A DNA stretch of 64,000 bases from Hymenobacter properus. Lineage in GTDB: Bacteria; Bacteroidota; Bacteroidia; Cytophagales; Hymenobacteraceae. Positions 27,493 to 35,806 of the stretch are shown one piece after another (position 1 is the stretch's first letter; each line of letters opens with the position of its first letter). The stretch lies in NCBI RefSeq assembly GCF_015694735.1, contig NZ_JADQDP010000002.1, forward strand, positions 124,001 through 188,000, in the 5' to 3' direction. The position numbers were made by a program, and so were the translations under genes. The notes under the pieces were generated by a model. The model worked only from the letters and a program-made list of their open reading frames with translations. It was not told where the DNA came from and searched no databases.

Positions 27493-27894
27493 ATGGACTC
27501 CACTGCCTCCACGCCGCAAACGCCCCCCACGCCCGAAGTGCCCCTGGCCGTGAGCGACCAGCAAAACACCGCGTTGCTCGACGACACCCTGACCTTTCTG
27601 ACGGCCAGTACGCCCACCAACTCCGGCCCCCAGGGCCGCACCGAAGTAGAGCGCTGGGCCGCGGTGCTGGCCGCGTCGGACCGCTCCGGCCTAGCCAAAA
27701 TCAAACAGGAGCTCAACCAGCTGAGCGAGTTGCTGGCCGACCCCAAAAGCCCGGCCCACGACATTGCCGAAATCCTGGCCAGCCTCGGCGCCGAAACGGC
27801 CAAGGTGGCCGAAGATGCCGGTGGCGACTACAGCGGCCCGCTCAACAACCTGAGCAAGCTGCTCATCAAGGCGGGCAACACGCTGTCGCGCTAA
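27493..27894 (+). CDS. Conserved hypothetical protein, helical
   Basis: This 133-residue acidic protein has no signal peptide. A Pro/Thr-rich N-terminus (MDSTASTPQTPPTPEVPLAV) precedes a predicted helical domain (LDDTLTFLTAST, VERWAAVLAASDRSGLAKIK, LNQLSELLADPKSPAHDIAE and LGAETAKVAEDAGGDYSG). No family was recognised. The ATG at 27493 is preceded by a -7-like TAACTTTT (one mismatch). A palindrome with GTAGCGCGAACTT arms follows directly. Confidence 0.65.
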   Translation: MDSTASTPQTPPTPEVPLAVSDQQNTALLDDTLTFLTASTPTNSGPQGRTEVERWAAVLAASDRSGLAKIKQELNQLSELLADPKSPAHDIAEILASLGAETAKVAEDAGGDYSGPLNNLSKLLIKAGNTLSR

Positions 27895-27913
27895 GCCGCG
27901 CCTCGTAACCATT

Positions 27914-28001
27914 GTAGCGCGAACTTTGTAGTTCGCGTCCCCGCGCCTCCCGGATTTTCCGGCCGGCCGCGTGGCGACGCGAAGTACCAAGTTCGCGCTA
28001 C
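27914..28001. repeat. Palindrome with GTAGCGCGAACTT arms (type C)
   Basis: Arms of 26 bp (27914-27939 and 27976-28001) match at 24 positions. Each arm also contains a small palindrome of its own (GCGAACT and AGTTCGC). It ends six bases before the next ATG, so it lies in the likely 5' region of that gene. Confidence 0.8.
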
Positions 28002-28007
28002 TGTTTT

Positions 28008-29018
28008 ATGCCCCAGCTTACCCCCGCCGACCTGCTGCCCTACGACCCCTTCGACGGCATGCGCTTCGGCCCCGAAATCTGCTTTCTCAGCGGCCAGCCC
28101 GTCGGCCCTGCCGACACTGTGCCCGTCTTCGCCGAGTGGCTGCAAGCCCGGTACAACCTGGCCGAGCGCCCCATTCAACTGCTCGACCAGCGCACCGTTC
28201 TCATCAGAGACCTGCGCCTACCCGCCAGCCCTGCCGCCCGCCAGCGCATCGCAGAGCTGGAGAGTAGGGTAGAGGCAGCCAGCCTGGAAGGCCCTGCCGC
28301 CCTGCGCGCCCTCGGCGACGACACGCTGTTCCTGTGGATGGGTAAAATGTTCTACGGCATCTTCATCACCGAGCTGCTGAATGAGTTTGAACCACTGATA
28401 AAGCCTAAGTACCCGCTGGCCGAAAATGCCGCGTTGGTGCGTCGCTTCCAAGCCTTTTTCCAGCTGCTGCAGGGCCTGCGCGTGCCCACGGAGTATGCCG
28501 ATTTTGTGCCCGGCTCCATTTTCGTGCTCGAAGCCGACCCCACTGAGGACGTGACGCCCTTCGAGTACGACGACGACCTGAATACGCTCGTGTTCAGCAT
28601 CAAGCTCGATAAAGCCGTGCTGGTGGCTTGTTTGGTTGATGTCGGGCTGATTGGCCAAGCCATGGGCAAGGTTTACGCCGACGCTCAGCGGCCCCTGCAC
28701 CCGGTACAGATTGCCGAGTTCAAGGCCCGCGTGTACTATGCGGCGCACCTGCTGCACGTCGTGCCCGACATCTACCCCCGCCACCCGCGCCCCGGCGACA
28801 CCCAACTCGTTTTCGATGCCCTCATCGATGACGTGACCGGCGCCATATTCAACCCTTGGGAAAACAGCGCCTACACCCAAACCCTGGCCGAAATGTGGCT
28901 CCGCTGGAACATCACCCTCGCCGACGTAGTAGCCAAACCCGCCGAGCCGATGACGCTGCTGTACAACGCCGACGGTACGCCGCGCGAGCTGAAGCATTGG
29001 CCCGAATCTGTTCAATAA
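28008..29018 (+). CDS. Conserved hypothetical protein
   Basis: This 336-residue soluble protein has no signal peptide and no recognised domain. Visible segments are GMRFGPEICFLSGQPVGPAD, which recalls a short metal or cofactor loop but has only one Cys, and the acidic PFEYDDDLNTLVFSI, followed by AHLLHVVPDIYPRHPRPGD with several His residues. The ATG at 28008 begins MPQLTPADLLPYDPFDG. The downstream lipoprotein gene starts 16 bases after the stop, so the two may be cotranscribed. A palindrome ends six bases before the start codon. Confidence 0.65.
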   Translation: MPQLTPADLLPYDPFDGMRFGPEICFLSGQPVGPADTVPVFAEWLQARYNLAERPIQLLDQRTVLIRDLRLPASPAARQRIAELESRVEAASLEGPAALRALGDDTLFLWMGKMFYGIFITELLNEFEPLIKPKYPLAENAALVRRFQAFFQLLQGLRVPTEYADFVPGSIFVLEADPTEDVTPFEYDDDLNTLVFSIKLDKAVLVACLVDVGLIGQAMGKVYADAQRPLHPVQIAEFKARVYYAAHLLHVVPDIYPRHPRPGDTQLVFDALIDDVTGAIFNPWENSAYTQTLAEMWLRWNITLADVVAKPAEPMTLLYNADGTPRELKHWPESVQ

Positions 29019-29033
29019 AGAGATAGAACGGCC

Positions 29034-30086
29034 ATGCTTGCGCTGCCTTCCTGCCTCCGCACCGCGCTGATTCTGCTACTGCTCCTGCCGCTCAACGGCT
29101 GCATCCGGCTGCTGCTCAAGCCGGGCCGGGATTTTGAGAAATACACGCCCCCGCCGGCGCCCGACTACGCCCAGGCCAGCAGCTGGGCCGCCCTGCCCAC
29201 TCGGCGTGACTCGGCCGACGCCGTGCCGCGCCATTCCACCCTGCGCGACGGGCAGGCCACAGCCGCCGTGGATGTATTCTTTGTGCATCCTACCACCTAC
29301 TACTCGCCCCGCCACTGGAACGGCGACGTGCGCAAAAAGTGGCTGAACAAGTACACCGACCGCACCACCATCAAGCAGCAGGCCAGCGTGTTCAACGCCA
29401 CTGGCCGTATTTATGCCCCGCGCTACCGCCAAGCCACGCTTTTCTCCTTCCTCGACAAAGAGCCCAACGGCCAAAAAGCCCTGGAACTGGCTTATTCCGA
29501 CGTGCGAGCCGCTTTCCAGTACTACCTCGCGCACTACAACCAGGGGCGCCCGTTCATCATCGCCAGCCACAGCCAGGGCACCGACCACGCTACGCGCCTT
29601 CTCCACGAATTCTTCGACAAAGCCACCCCGCTGCGCGGCCAGCTCGTGGCCGCCTACCTTATCGGCTTCCAGGTGAAGCCCAATGAATTCCTCGCCATCA
29701 AGCCCTGCCCCGATTCACTGGCTACCGACTGCTACATCGCCTACAACACCTCCGATGCCGGCCACGAATCCACCATGTTCCAGCCCAGCATCGCCGTCAA
29801 CCCCCTCACCTGGACGCTCGATTCCACTTTGGCGCCCGCCAGCCTCAACCGCGGCGCGGTTAGCATTCGCTTCAAGCACGTCCACCCGCACTTCACCGAT
29901 GCCCAGATTCACCACGGCCAACTCTGGGTGCACGCGCCGCGCTTCAAAGGCTTCCCTCATTTCCCGCCCTCCGGCAAGAAGAAGCTGCGTTACTCCCGCC
30001 ACATCGCCGACTACGCGCTGTTTTACATGAACATCCGCGAGAATGTCAAGGCGCGGGTGCGGGCGTGGCAGCGACAGCACAAGTAA
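29034..30086 (+). CDS. DUF3089 family lipoprotein, alpha/beta-hydrolase-like
   Basis: This 350-residue lipoprotein has the signal MLALPSCLRTALILLLLLPLNGC. The mature part matches DUF3089: DVFFVHPTTYYSPRHWNGD, FNATGRIYAPRYRQATLFSF, then the nucleophile elbow IIASHSQGTDHATRLLHEFF with a Ser near residue 180, and late His-containing segments. DUF3089 members have an alpha/beta-hydrolase fold and are thought to be lipase- or esterase-like, but the substrate is unknown. The ATG at 29034 starts the lipoprotein signal. It follows the gene at 28008 by 15 bases and probably shares its transcript. Confidence 0.85.
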   Translation: MLALPSCLRTALILLLLLPLNGCIRLLLKPGRDFEKYTPPPAPDYAQASSWAALPTRRDSADAVPRHSTLRDGQATAAVDVFFVHPTTYYSPRHWNGDVRKKWLNKYTDRTTIKQQASVFNATGRIYAPRYRQATLFSFLDKEPNGQKALELAYSDVRAAFQYYLAHYNQGRPFIIASHSQGTDHATRLLHEFFDKATPLRGQLVAAYLIGFQVKPNEFLAIKPCPDSLATDCYIAYNTSDAGHESTMFQPSIAVNPLTWTLDSTLAPASLNRGAVSIRFKHVHPHFTDAQIHHGQLWVHAPRFKGFPHFPPSGKKKLRYSRHIADYALFYMNIRENVKARVRAWQRQHK

Positions 30087-30180
30087 GGCATATCGCCTAC
30101 ATTATGCAGATTAGGTGGTATTTATGTATTATTGACTTAGCGAATTAAACAATCAGAAATAGTCTGTAATCACAGCACTA

Positions 30181-30828
30181 ATGACTACTGCAAAATTGAT
30201 ATGCTTATTGCTGGTTGCGTTAGTTGTGAGCGTATCAGCCAAAGCCCAAACGGTGGTATTATACCCGAAGCTGAGCAAGACCTTGGACAGCTTAAGGAAT
30301 GTGGACCAATGGCCCATGCAACGCATCACGAGGCAAGAGCCCGACAGCGTTGGACGCAATCTGGAACAGGTTGAGAAAGACAACTATGCGCGGCATCAGC
30401 CTGTCCTGGAAAAGATTGTGCGTCAATTTGGCTTTCCCGGATTCCGCGAAGTAGGCAAAACCAGCTCTTATAACTTTTGGCTGCTCGTGCAGCACGCCGA
30501 CGCCCACGTCGATTTTCAACGGAAAGTTCTTAAGCTGATGCGACGCGAAGTGGAACGGCACAATGCCGACCCGGTTAATTACGCGTACCTGGTCGACCGC
30601 CTGGCAATCAATACGGGTCAACTCGAAGAATACGGAACCCAGGTGAAATACACCGGAAATGTAGGTGATGATTACAGTAAGGTTGTCGCTATTCCTGTAT
30701 CGTTGCGCGACCCCAAGAACGTAGATAAACGCCGCGCTGCGATTGGCATGGGACCGCTGCAAGATTATCTAAACGGTATGGCCGATATGACCCGCCAAAT
30801 GAATAAACCTAAACCGAAAGGACAATAA
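30181..30828 (+). CDS. DUF6624-like secreted protein
   Basis: This 215-residue protein has a signal peptide (MTTAKLICLLLVALVVSVSAKA before QTVVLYP). The mature part (VDQWPMQRITRQEPDSVGRN, IVRQFGFPGFREVGKTSSYN, FWLLVQHADAHVDFQRKVL, NYAYLVDRLAINTGQLEEYG) fits the DUF6624 family, whose function is unknown. The gene and the 94 bases before it are visibly more AT-rich than everything around, which suggests horizontal transfer or a different origin. It is followed at once by a strong terminator that starts in its stop codon. No -7 box was identified upstream. Confidence 0.75.
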   Translation: MTTAKLICLLLVALVVSVSAKAQTVVLYPKLSKTLDSLRNVDQWPMQRITRQEPDSVGRNLEQVEKDNYARHQPVLEKIVRQFGFPGFREVGKTSSYNFWLLVQHADAHVDFQRKVLKLMRREVERHNADPVNYAYLVDRLAINTGQLEEYGTQVKYTGNVGDDYSKVVAIPVSLRDPKNVDKRRAAIGMGPLQDYLNGMADMTRQMNKPKPKGQ

Positions 30829-30864
30829 AAAAAGCCGCTGGCATTGCGCCAGCGGCTTTTTTTT
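30827..30864. terminator. Bidirectional terminator between the DUF6624 gene and tsf
   Basis: The stem AAAAAGCCGCTGGC with its complement has a small loop and long A- and T-runs on either side. It lies between the converging DUF6624 gene and tsf. Confidence 0.92.
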
Positions 30865-30883
30865 CAGCAATTGCAAGCGGCAA

Positions 30884-31720
30884 TTAAGCGCCGATAGCCA
30901 CGCGCTTGAAGTCCGTCACGGTCATGCCTTTCGACTTGCTGTCGAGCAGCTGGGCGATGGTCATCGAACCGTCTTTCACGAACTCCTGGTTCAGCAGGGT
31001 CTGCTCTTTGTAGAACTTGTTCAGCTTGCCTTGGGCAATTTTCTCCAGCATAGCTTCGGGCTTGCCTTCGGCACGCGCCTGCTCTTTGCCGATTTCGATT
31101 TCGCGCTCCACCGTAGCCGAGTCCACACCGTCTTTGTCAACGGCAACGGGCTTCATGGCCACGATTTGCATAGCCACGTCGCGGCCCACGGCAGCAGCGT
31201 CGGCCGAACCCACATTTTTCAGGGCTACAAGTACGCCTTTTTTGCTGTCGGAGTGGATGTACGAAGCCACTTTCTCGCCGCTCAGCGTCACGTAGGTCAG
31301 GTCCAGCTTCTCGCCGATTTTGCCGGTCAGGTCGGTGATGTGCTCCTGAATGGTCAGGCCATCGTCCTCTTTCACGGCCAGCAGCTCCTCTTTGGTAGCA
31401 GCGTTGGTGCGCACAGCGGCATCCAGGATGCGCTGCACCAGCTCGCGGAAGTTAGCCACTTTGGCCACCGACTCAGTTTCGCAGGCCAGAGCCACCAGCT
31501 TGCCGTTGGTGCCGTCCTCGCTCACGCTCACAGCCACGAAGCCTTCCGAGGTTTCGTTCTCGGCGCGCTTGTCAGCGATTTTCTGACCAGCCTTGCGCAG
31601 AATGTCGCGCGCAGCTTCGAAGTCGCCATCGGCTTCGGTCAGGGCTTTTTTGCAATCCATCATGCCGGCACCGGTCATGGTGCGGAGCTTGTTTACGTCT
31701 GCGGCGGTAATAGCGGCCAT
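30884..31720 (-). CDS. tsf: Translation elongation factor Ts
   Basis: EF-Ts releases GDP from EF-Tu. The 278-residue product has the N-terminal UBA-like domain with VNKLRTMTGAGMMDCKKALTEADGDFEAA, including the TGAGMMDCKKAL signature, followed by the core domain (ETSEGFVAVSVSEDGTNGKL, ALACETESVAKVANFRELV) and the C-terminal module with LNKFYKEQTLLNQEFVKD. It is the last gene of a minus-strand run rplM-rpsI-rpsB-tsf. A terminator-like hairpin in the rpsB-tsf gap could lower tsf expression relative to the ribosomal proteins. The ATG at 31720 agrees with the family start. Confidence 0.97.
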   Translation of the reverse strand: MAAITAADVNKLRTMTGAGMMDCKKALTEADGDFEAARDILRKAGQKIADKRAENETSEGFVAVSVSEDGTNGKLVALACETESVAKVANFRELVQRILDAAVRTNAATKEELLAVKEDDGLTIQEHITDLTGKIGEKLDLTYVTLSGEKVASYIHSDSKKGVLVALKNVGSADAAAVGRDVAMQIVAMKPVAVDKDGVDSATVEREIEIGKEQARAEGKPEAMLEKIAQGKLNKFYKEQTLLNQEFVKDGSMTIAQLLDSKSKGMTVTDFKRVAIGA

Positions 31721-31754
31721 TAGATTTTGTTTGGTTGGGTTAGAATTCAGGGAA

Positions 31755-31803
31755 AAGAAAAAGGGAACCTCCGGAGCCTAGACTACTCGAAGGTTCCCTT
31801 CTT
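31755..31803 (-). terminator. Terminator-like hairpin in the rpsB-tsf gap
   Basis: Perfect 10-bp arms, AAGGGAACCT (31761-31770) and AGGTTCCCTT (31791-31800), flank a 20-base loop. On the minus strand a T-rich run follows. It is placed to attenuate transcription from rpsB into tsf. Confidence 0.65.
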
Positions 31804-31822
31804 TCAAAGAGCTAAGAAGAGA

Positions 31823-32590
31823 CTATTCTTCGTCAGCAGCCGTTTTCTCGGCAATGGCGGCCTCATCGGCTTCCTTGCGGTCGGCATCTTCTTTGTCAAC
31901 TTTGCGCTCCGACAGGCCTTCTTCGATGGCCTTGCCAATCACGCCAACAATCAGTTGGATAGACTTCGAGGCGTCGTCGTTGGCAGGAATCGGGAACTGC
32001 ACCAGCTCGGGGTTCGAGTTCGTGTCGCAGATGGCGAAAACCGGGATGCCCAGTTTCTGCGCCTCTTTCACGGCAATGTGCTCGCGCTTCACGTCCACTA
32101 CGAACAAGGCGGCGGGCAGACGGCCGAGGTCGGAGATACCACCCAGCACACGGCCGAGTTTCTCACGCTCACGCGACATCATCAGCTTCTCGCGCTTAGC
32201 CAGTGCGGCGTAGGCAGTGTTTTCTTTCACCATCTTGTCGATGGTGGCCATCTTCTTCAGGCTCTTGCGAACCGTGGCGAAGTTGGTGAGCATGCCGCCC
32301 AACCACCGGTCGGTCACGAAGGGCATTTTCAAACGCTCGGCTTCCGTCGTAACGATTTCCTGCGCCTGCTTTTTCGTGGCTACGAACATGATTTTGCGGC
32401 CGCTCTTCGCGATGTTGCGAATAGCCTGGGCTGCGTAGTCAAGCGAAACCAGCGTCTTGTTGAGGTCAATGATGTGGATGCCGTTCTTCTCCATGAAGAT
32501 GTACGGCGCCATTTTGGGGTCCCACTTGCGGGTGAGGTGACCAAAGTGGGCACCTGCGTCGAGCAGGTCCTTATAGGTAGTCTGGGCCAT
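31823..32590 (-). CDS. rpsB: 30S ribosomal protein S2
   Basis: S2 is a structural protein of the small ribosomal subunit, needed for S1 binding. The 255-residue chain opens MAQTTYKDLLDAGAHFGHLT and shows RKWDPKMAPYIFMEKNGIHI, with the later IPVFAICDTNSNPELVQFPI and PANDDASKSIQLIVG. A C-terminal tail of about 25 residues is highly acidic (KVDKEDADRKEADEAAIAEK) and longer than in many S2 proteins. It lies between rpsI and tsf on the minus strand. The ATG at 32590 follows a purine-rich AGGAGGAAATTT, one of the few good Shine-Dalgarno-like sequences in the window. Confidence 0.97.
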   Translation of the reverse strand: MAQTTYKDLLDAGAHFGHLTRKWDPKMAPYIFMEKNGIHIIDLNKTLVSLDYAAQAIRNIAKSGRKIMFVATKKQAQEIVTTEAERLKMPFVTDRWLGGMLTNFATVRKSLKKMATIDKMVKENTAYAALAKREKLMMSREREKLGRVLGGISDLGRLPAALFVVDVKREHIAVKEAQKLGIPVFAICDTNSNPELVQFPIPANDDASKSIQLIVGVIGKAIEEGLSERKVDKEDADRKEADEAAIAEKTAADEE

Positions 32591-32608
32591 GATAAATTTC
32601 CTCCTGGA

Positions 32609-32995
32609 TTAGCGTTTCGAGAACTGGAACGAACGACGAGCCTTGCGCTTGCCGAATTTCTTGCGTTCCACCATGCGCGGGTCGCGGGTCAGGAAGCCTT
32701 CCTTCTTCAGAGCGGGGCGGCTTTCTTCGTTGTCGCTCACCAGAGCCTTGGTGATGGCCAGACGAATTGCCTCGGCCTGAGCCGAAATGCCGCCGCCGCG
32801 CACGTTCACCTTGATGTCGTACTGGCCGACTTGCTCGAGGATTGCCAGGGGTTGGTTCACGACGTTCTCCAGCAGTTCGTTGCTGAAGTACGACTTCATG
32901 TCCCGGTCATTGATAGTGATATTCCCTTGCCCGGCCTGCATGTAGATGCGGGCCACCGAGGTTTTTCTTCTACCAGAGGTGTTGGTAATTGCCAT
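32609..32995 (-). CDS. rpsI: 30S ribosomal protein S9
   Basis: S9 is a small-subunit protein whose C-terminal basic tail reaches the P site. The 128-residue product shows TSGRRKTSVARIYMQAGQGN, the internal NVRGGGISAQAEAIRLAITK and the C-terminal GKRKARRSFQFSKR, ending in Arg after the KR pair as typical. It is 35 bases downstream of rplM and 18 upstream of rpsB on the minus strand, the order usual for Bacteroidota. The ATG at 32995 gives MAITNTSGRR. Confidence 0.97.
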   Translation of the reverse strand: MAITNTSGRRKTSVARIYMQAGQGNITINDRDMKSYFSNELLENVVNQPLAILEQVGQYDIKVNVRGGGISAQAEAIRLAITKALVSDNEESRPALKKEGFLTRDPRMVERKKFGKRKARRSFQFSKR

Positions 32996-33030
32996 TTAGT
33001 GGAAAAATAAAAGGGTAAGTCGGCGTTGAC

Positions 33031-33483
33031 TTACAGGTTTTTCAGTTCGTAGTTCACGGGCTGCTGGGCCTCGTGGGGGTGCTCGGTGCCGGCGTACACG
33101 TACAGGTTGCGGTACTGGGCGGCGCCGAGGCGGTTGTCTTGCAGCATGCCTTTCACAGCGTGCTCAATCACGCGACGCGAATCACGCTCCATCTGCTCGC
33201 GCACCGTGCGACGCTTCTGGCCGCCGGGGTAGCCCGAGTGGGTGATGTAGACCTTCTCGGTCATTTTCTTGCCCGTCACGCGCAGCTTGTCGGCGTTCAC
33301 AACAATCACGTTGTCGCCGCAGTCGGAGTTGGGGGTGAAGGAAGGCTTGTGCTTGCCACGCAGGATGTTGGCAATTTGGCTGGCAACGCGGCCCAGCGGG
33401 GCCACGCTGGCGTCTACGATAACCCAGCTCTTCTGGGCGTTGGCCTTATTGACGTGGGTCGTCTTGAAGCTCAGGTGGTCCAT
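33031..33483 (-). CDS. rplM: 50S ribosomal protein L13
   Basis: L13 is an early-assembling large-subunit protein. The 150-residue product shows KSWVIVDASVAPLGRVASQI, then LRGKHKPSFTPNSDCGDNVI and YITHSGYPGGQKRRTVREQM, and ends with LYVYAGTEHPHEAQQP. It is the first gene of the rplM-rpsI-rpsB-tsf run, consistent with the good promoter placed upstream (33556-33587). The ATG at 33483 gives MDHLSFKTTHVNKANAQKSW. Confidence 0.97.
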   Translation of the reverse strand: MDHLSFKTTHVNKANAQKSWVIVDASVAPLGRVASQIANILRGKHKPSFTPNSDCGDNVIVVNADKLRVTGKKMTEKVYITHSGYPGGQKRRTVREQMERDSRRVIEHAVKGMLQDNRLGAAQYRNLYVYAGTEHPHEAQQPVNYELKNL

Positions 33484-33555
33484 GAGTCGAAAAAAAGGTA
33501 TGCTAAACTATTGAATAAGAGTACGGAGCCGAATAGGCTTCGGGAAAAACGGACA

Positions 33556-33587
33556 CAAAGGTACTGATTTGTCGTGGAATAGCCAAA
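33556..33587 (-). promoter_or_regulatory. Promoter of the rplM-rpsI-rpsB-tsf operon
   Basis: This is the best promoter in the window. On the minus strand it has -33 TTTG (33584-33587), a 20-base spacer and -7 TACCTTTG (33556-33563), matching the Bacteroidota vegetative consensus. The expected start site leaves a leader of about 65 bases. Confidence 0.8.
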
Positions 33588-33671
33588 CGTGGCGCCGTAG
33601 TTTTTCCCGAATGCGGTTTGAATCAAGCCAAACGTCTGTTCCCACAAATGGCAATGCTTAGCGCTTGGGCG

Positions 33672-33679
33672 TACTTTTG
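33672..33679 (+). promoter_or_regulatory. -7 box (TACTTTTG) for the membrane-protein gene at 33687
   Basis: This exact TAnnTTTG match ends seven bases before the first ATG (33687) and 16 before a second in-frame ATG (33696). The spacing favours a leaderless or very short-leader transcript. Confidence 0.55.
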
Positions 33680-33686
33680 AAGCTTA

Positions 33687-35159
33687 ATGTTGCTTATGAA
33701 TCCTACGGCTGCCCTTTCTGATACACGTGTTTCCGACCGCCGCGCTCAGCTGCTGCTAGCCGGTTGTTTCCTGATTTCGGTGGTCATGGCCTTCATCACC
33801 AAAGGCACCTACGATTCGGGCGACAGCGTGAAGCATTACCTGTTTGCGCACTACGCTTTTCAAAACCCACTGAATTATTTCGATTCGTGGGCCAAGCCCT
33901 TGTTTACGCTGCTGGCATCGGGGCCGGCACAAGCAGGTTTCATTGGCATGAAGCTGTTTCAGTGCACCGTGGTAGCCACGTCGGCGTGGTGCGCCTACGT
34001 CATTGCGCGGGCCTTGCGCCTGCCCATGCCGGAGCTGGCGGTGCTGTTCTGCTACACCGCGCCCGATTACTTTATCATTCAATATTCCGGCCTCACGGAA
34101 CCGCTGTTTGGGCTGGTGCTGGTGGCCTCGGTGGCGCTGGCCATGACGGGGCGGCCGGGCTGGTCGGCCGCGCTGATTTCCTTTTTGCCCTTTGTGCGCT
34201 CCGAGGGCTTTATTCTAATTGGCATCTGGGTGGTGTACTTGGCCTGGAAGCGGCAGTGGCGCTTTTTGCCGCTCGTGGTGCTGGGCTACGTGTTGTTCAC
34301 TATTGCGGGTGCCATCGTGCTGGGCGAGCCGGGCTGGGTGTTTGGGCGCAATCCGTACGCCACCATCTCGGTGTATGGGCACGGCGACTGGCCGCATTTC
34401 GTGAAGAGCTTGCCGGGGCTGCTGGGCTGGGTGTTATCGGTGCTGGTGGCGGTAGGTGGTCTGCGCATGCTCCGCGACTGCCTCCGGCCCGAGCGGCGCC
34501 AAGAACCATTGTTCAGCGCCGAACTGCTGCTGGTGTACGGCAGCATCACGGTGTTCATTGCGGCCCACACCATATTCTGGGCCAAGGGCTTGTTCAATTC
34601 CTTCGGCCTGACGCGGGTGCTGGACGTGACCACGCCGCTGTTTGCCGTGGTGGCGCTCAATGGCTTGGCCGCACTGGCCCTGCTGGGCCGCAGTCCGCAG
34701 GCCCAGCGGCGCATTCAACTTGGTTTCGCGGTGGCGGCCGTGCTGTTTCTCTTCTCGGGGGCTCGCAACGCCCTCCGCTGGCAGCGCGACTTCACCCTGC
34801 CCCCCGACCAATTGGTGGTGGAGCAGGCCGCTGCCTGGCTGCGCCAAACCGACGACCTGGCGTGGCGGCCAATGGCCTACGAGTTTCCTTACGTAGCTGT
34901 GGCCACGGGCAACAATCCCTTTTCTCCGCAAATGCATCCCGGCCTGGGTTTGAACCAAAACGGCCAGCTGGAATCGTTGCCCGTGGGCGCGCTGCTGATA
35001 TGGGACGACTGGTACGCACCCACCGAGGCCCACGTGAAGTTGAATAACATGCGTACTGATGCGCGCTACCGCGAGCGGTGGCAAACGGCCCTGCCCCGCC
35101 ACCCCGAACGGCCGGAGCGCGACACCACGCGCATCATCATATTTGAACGGGTGCGGTAA
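33687..35159 (+). CDS. Polytopic membrane protein, possibly GT-C glycosyltransferase-like
   Basis: This integral membrane protein of about 490 residues has ten or more hydrophobic helices. The first extracytoplasmic loop has TKGTYDSGDSVKHYLFAHYA, where an Asp-containing loop after helix 1 recalls the catalytic loop of GT-C mannosyltransferase-like proteins. Another segment, YFDSWAKPLFTLLASGPAQ, also fits such proteins. The C-terminal soluble part ends DDWYAPTEAHVKLNNMRTDA. The assignment is by topology only. Starts at 33687 (MLLMNPTAALSDTR) and 33696 (MNPTAALSDTR) are both possible. The -7 box just upstream suggests a leaderless mRNA. Confidence 0.7.
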   Translation: MLLMNPTAALSDTRVSDRRAQLLLAGCFLISVVMAFITKGTYDSGDSVKHYLFAHYAFQNPLNYFDSWAKPLFTLLASGPAQAGFIGMKLFQCTVVATSAWCAYVIARALRLPMPELAVLFCYTAPDYFIIQYSGLTEPLFGLVLVASVALAMTGRPGWSAALISFLPFVRSEGFILIGIWVVYLAWKRQWRFLPLVVLGYVLFTIAGAIVLGEPGWVFGRNPYATISVYGHGDWPHFVKSLPGLLGWVLSVLVAVGGLRMLRDCLRPERRQEPLFSAELLLVYGSITVFIAAHTIFWAKGLFNSFGLTRVLDVTTPLFAVVALNGLAALALLGRSPQAQRRIQLGFAVAAVLFLFSGARNALRWQRDFTLPPDQLVVEQAAAWLRQTDDLAWRPMAYEFPYVAVATGNNPFSPQMHPGLGLNQNGQLESLPVGALLIWDDWYAPTEAHVKLNNMRTDARYRERWQTALPRHPERPERDTTRIIIFERVR

Positions 35160-35224
35160 GCACGGTAGCGGTTTTGCCTGAACATCTATACCCATGCCCG
35201 GAAATCTGCGGGAAGGGCCTTTGC

Positions 35225-35800
35225 CTACAGGTCATCTACCGATAAGATGCCGTCGTAATCTTCACTAAAAACGTACTGGCCCGCTTCTAGCGCCTGCACA
35301 TAGTCGGTTATCCATTCTGTGAAAGAGCTGGCGAGCAGGGTGCGCTCGGCATCGTCGTGCCACATGCGGATAACCTGCCCATAGGTGCCGCCATCGGCCG
35401 GTGCCAGGTCGAGGCAGCAGTGATTCCCGGCGCCGTCGTACGTGAGGGGTAGCCACCGCGGATTCCACCAATCGGCTCGAATGCCACGGGCTGGTGTAGA
35501 ACTGGCCCCTTCAAAATCGCCGCCGGCTAATAAGTCATTCCAGACCGTCCACTCCTCCAACATGCGGGGCACCGATAGCAACTCCTCCGCATTGATAAGC
35601 CCACCGCTCTGGCTCTGTTGCCCGTTGTGAATTCGGTAAAAGGCCAAAAAGTCATCGGGCAACGCGGCATCCAGCGTTTGGGCCAGTTTCTCTAATGCCG
35701 TTTCGGATGCGCCCAGGCTCAAGTTTTCCAACAGCTGAGGCGCATGAGCTTGCAGCCAGTTTTCGAAGCGCGCCCATACTTCCTGCATCGCATTTGTCAT
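35225..35800 (-). CDS. SMI1/KNR4 (SUKH) family protein
   Basis: SUKH-fold proteins often serve as immunity proteins against secreted nuclease or deaminase toxins but also include regulatory members. The 191-residue product shows a fold-typical start (VWARFENWLQAHAPQLLENL, then GASETALEKLAQTLDAALPD), DFLAFYRIHNGQ with the conserved acidic and aromatic pattern, LINAEELLSVPRMLEEW and the Trp-rich DWWNPRWLPLTYDGAGNHCCLD. No toxin gene is adjacent, so a role in immunity is not shown. It starts six bases after the rluA-type gene ends and is probably cotranscribed with it. The ATG is at 35800. Confidence 0.85.
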   Translation of the reverse strand: MTNAMQEVWARFENWLQAHAPQLLENLSLGASETALEKLAQTLDAALPDDFLAFYRIHNGQQSQSGGLINAEELLSVPRMLEEWTVWNDLLAGGDFEGASSTPARGIRADWWNPRWLPLTYDGAGNHCCLDLAPADGGTYGQVIRMWHDDAERTLLASSFTEWITDYVQALEAGQYVFSEDYDGILSVDDL

Positions 35801-35806
35801 AGCCGA

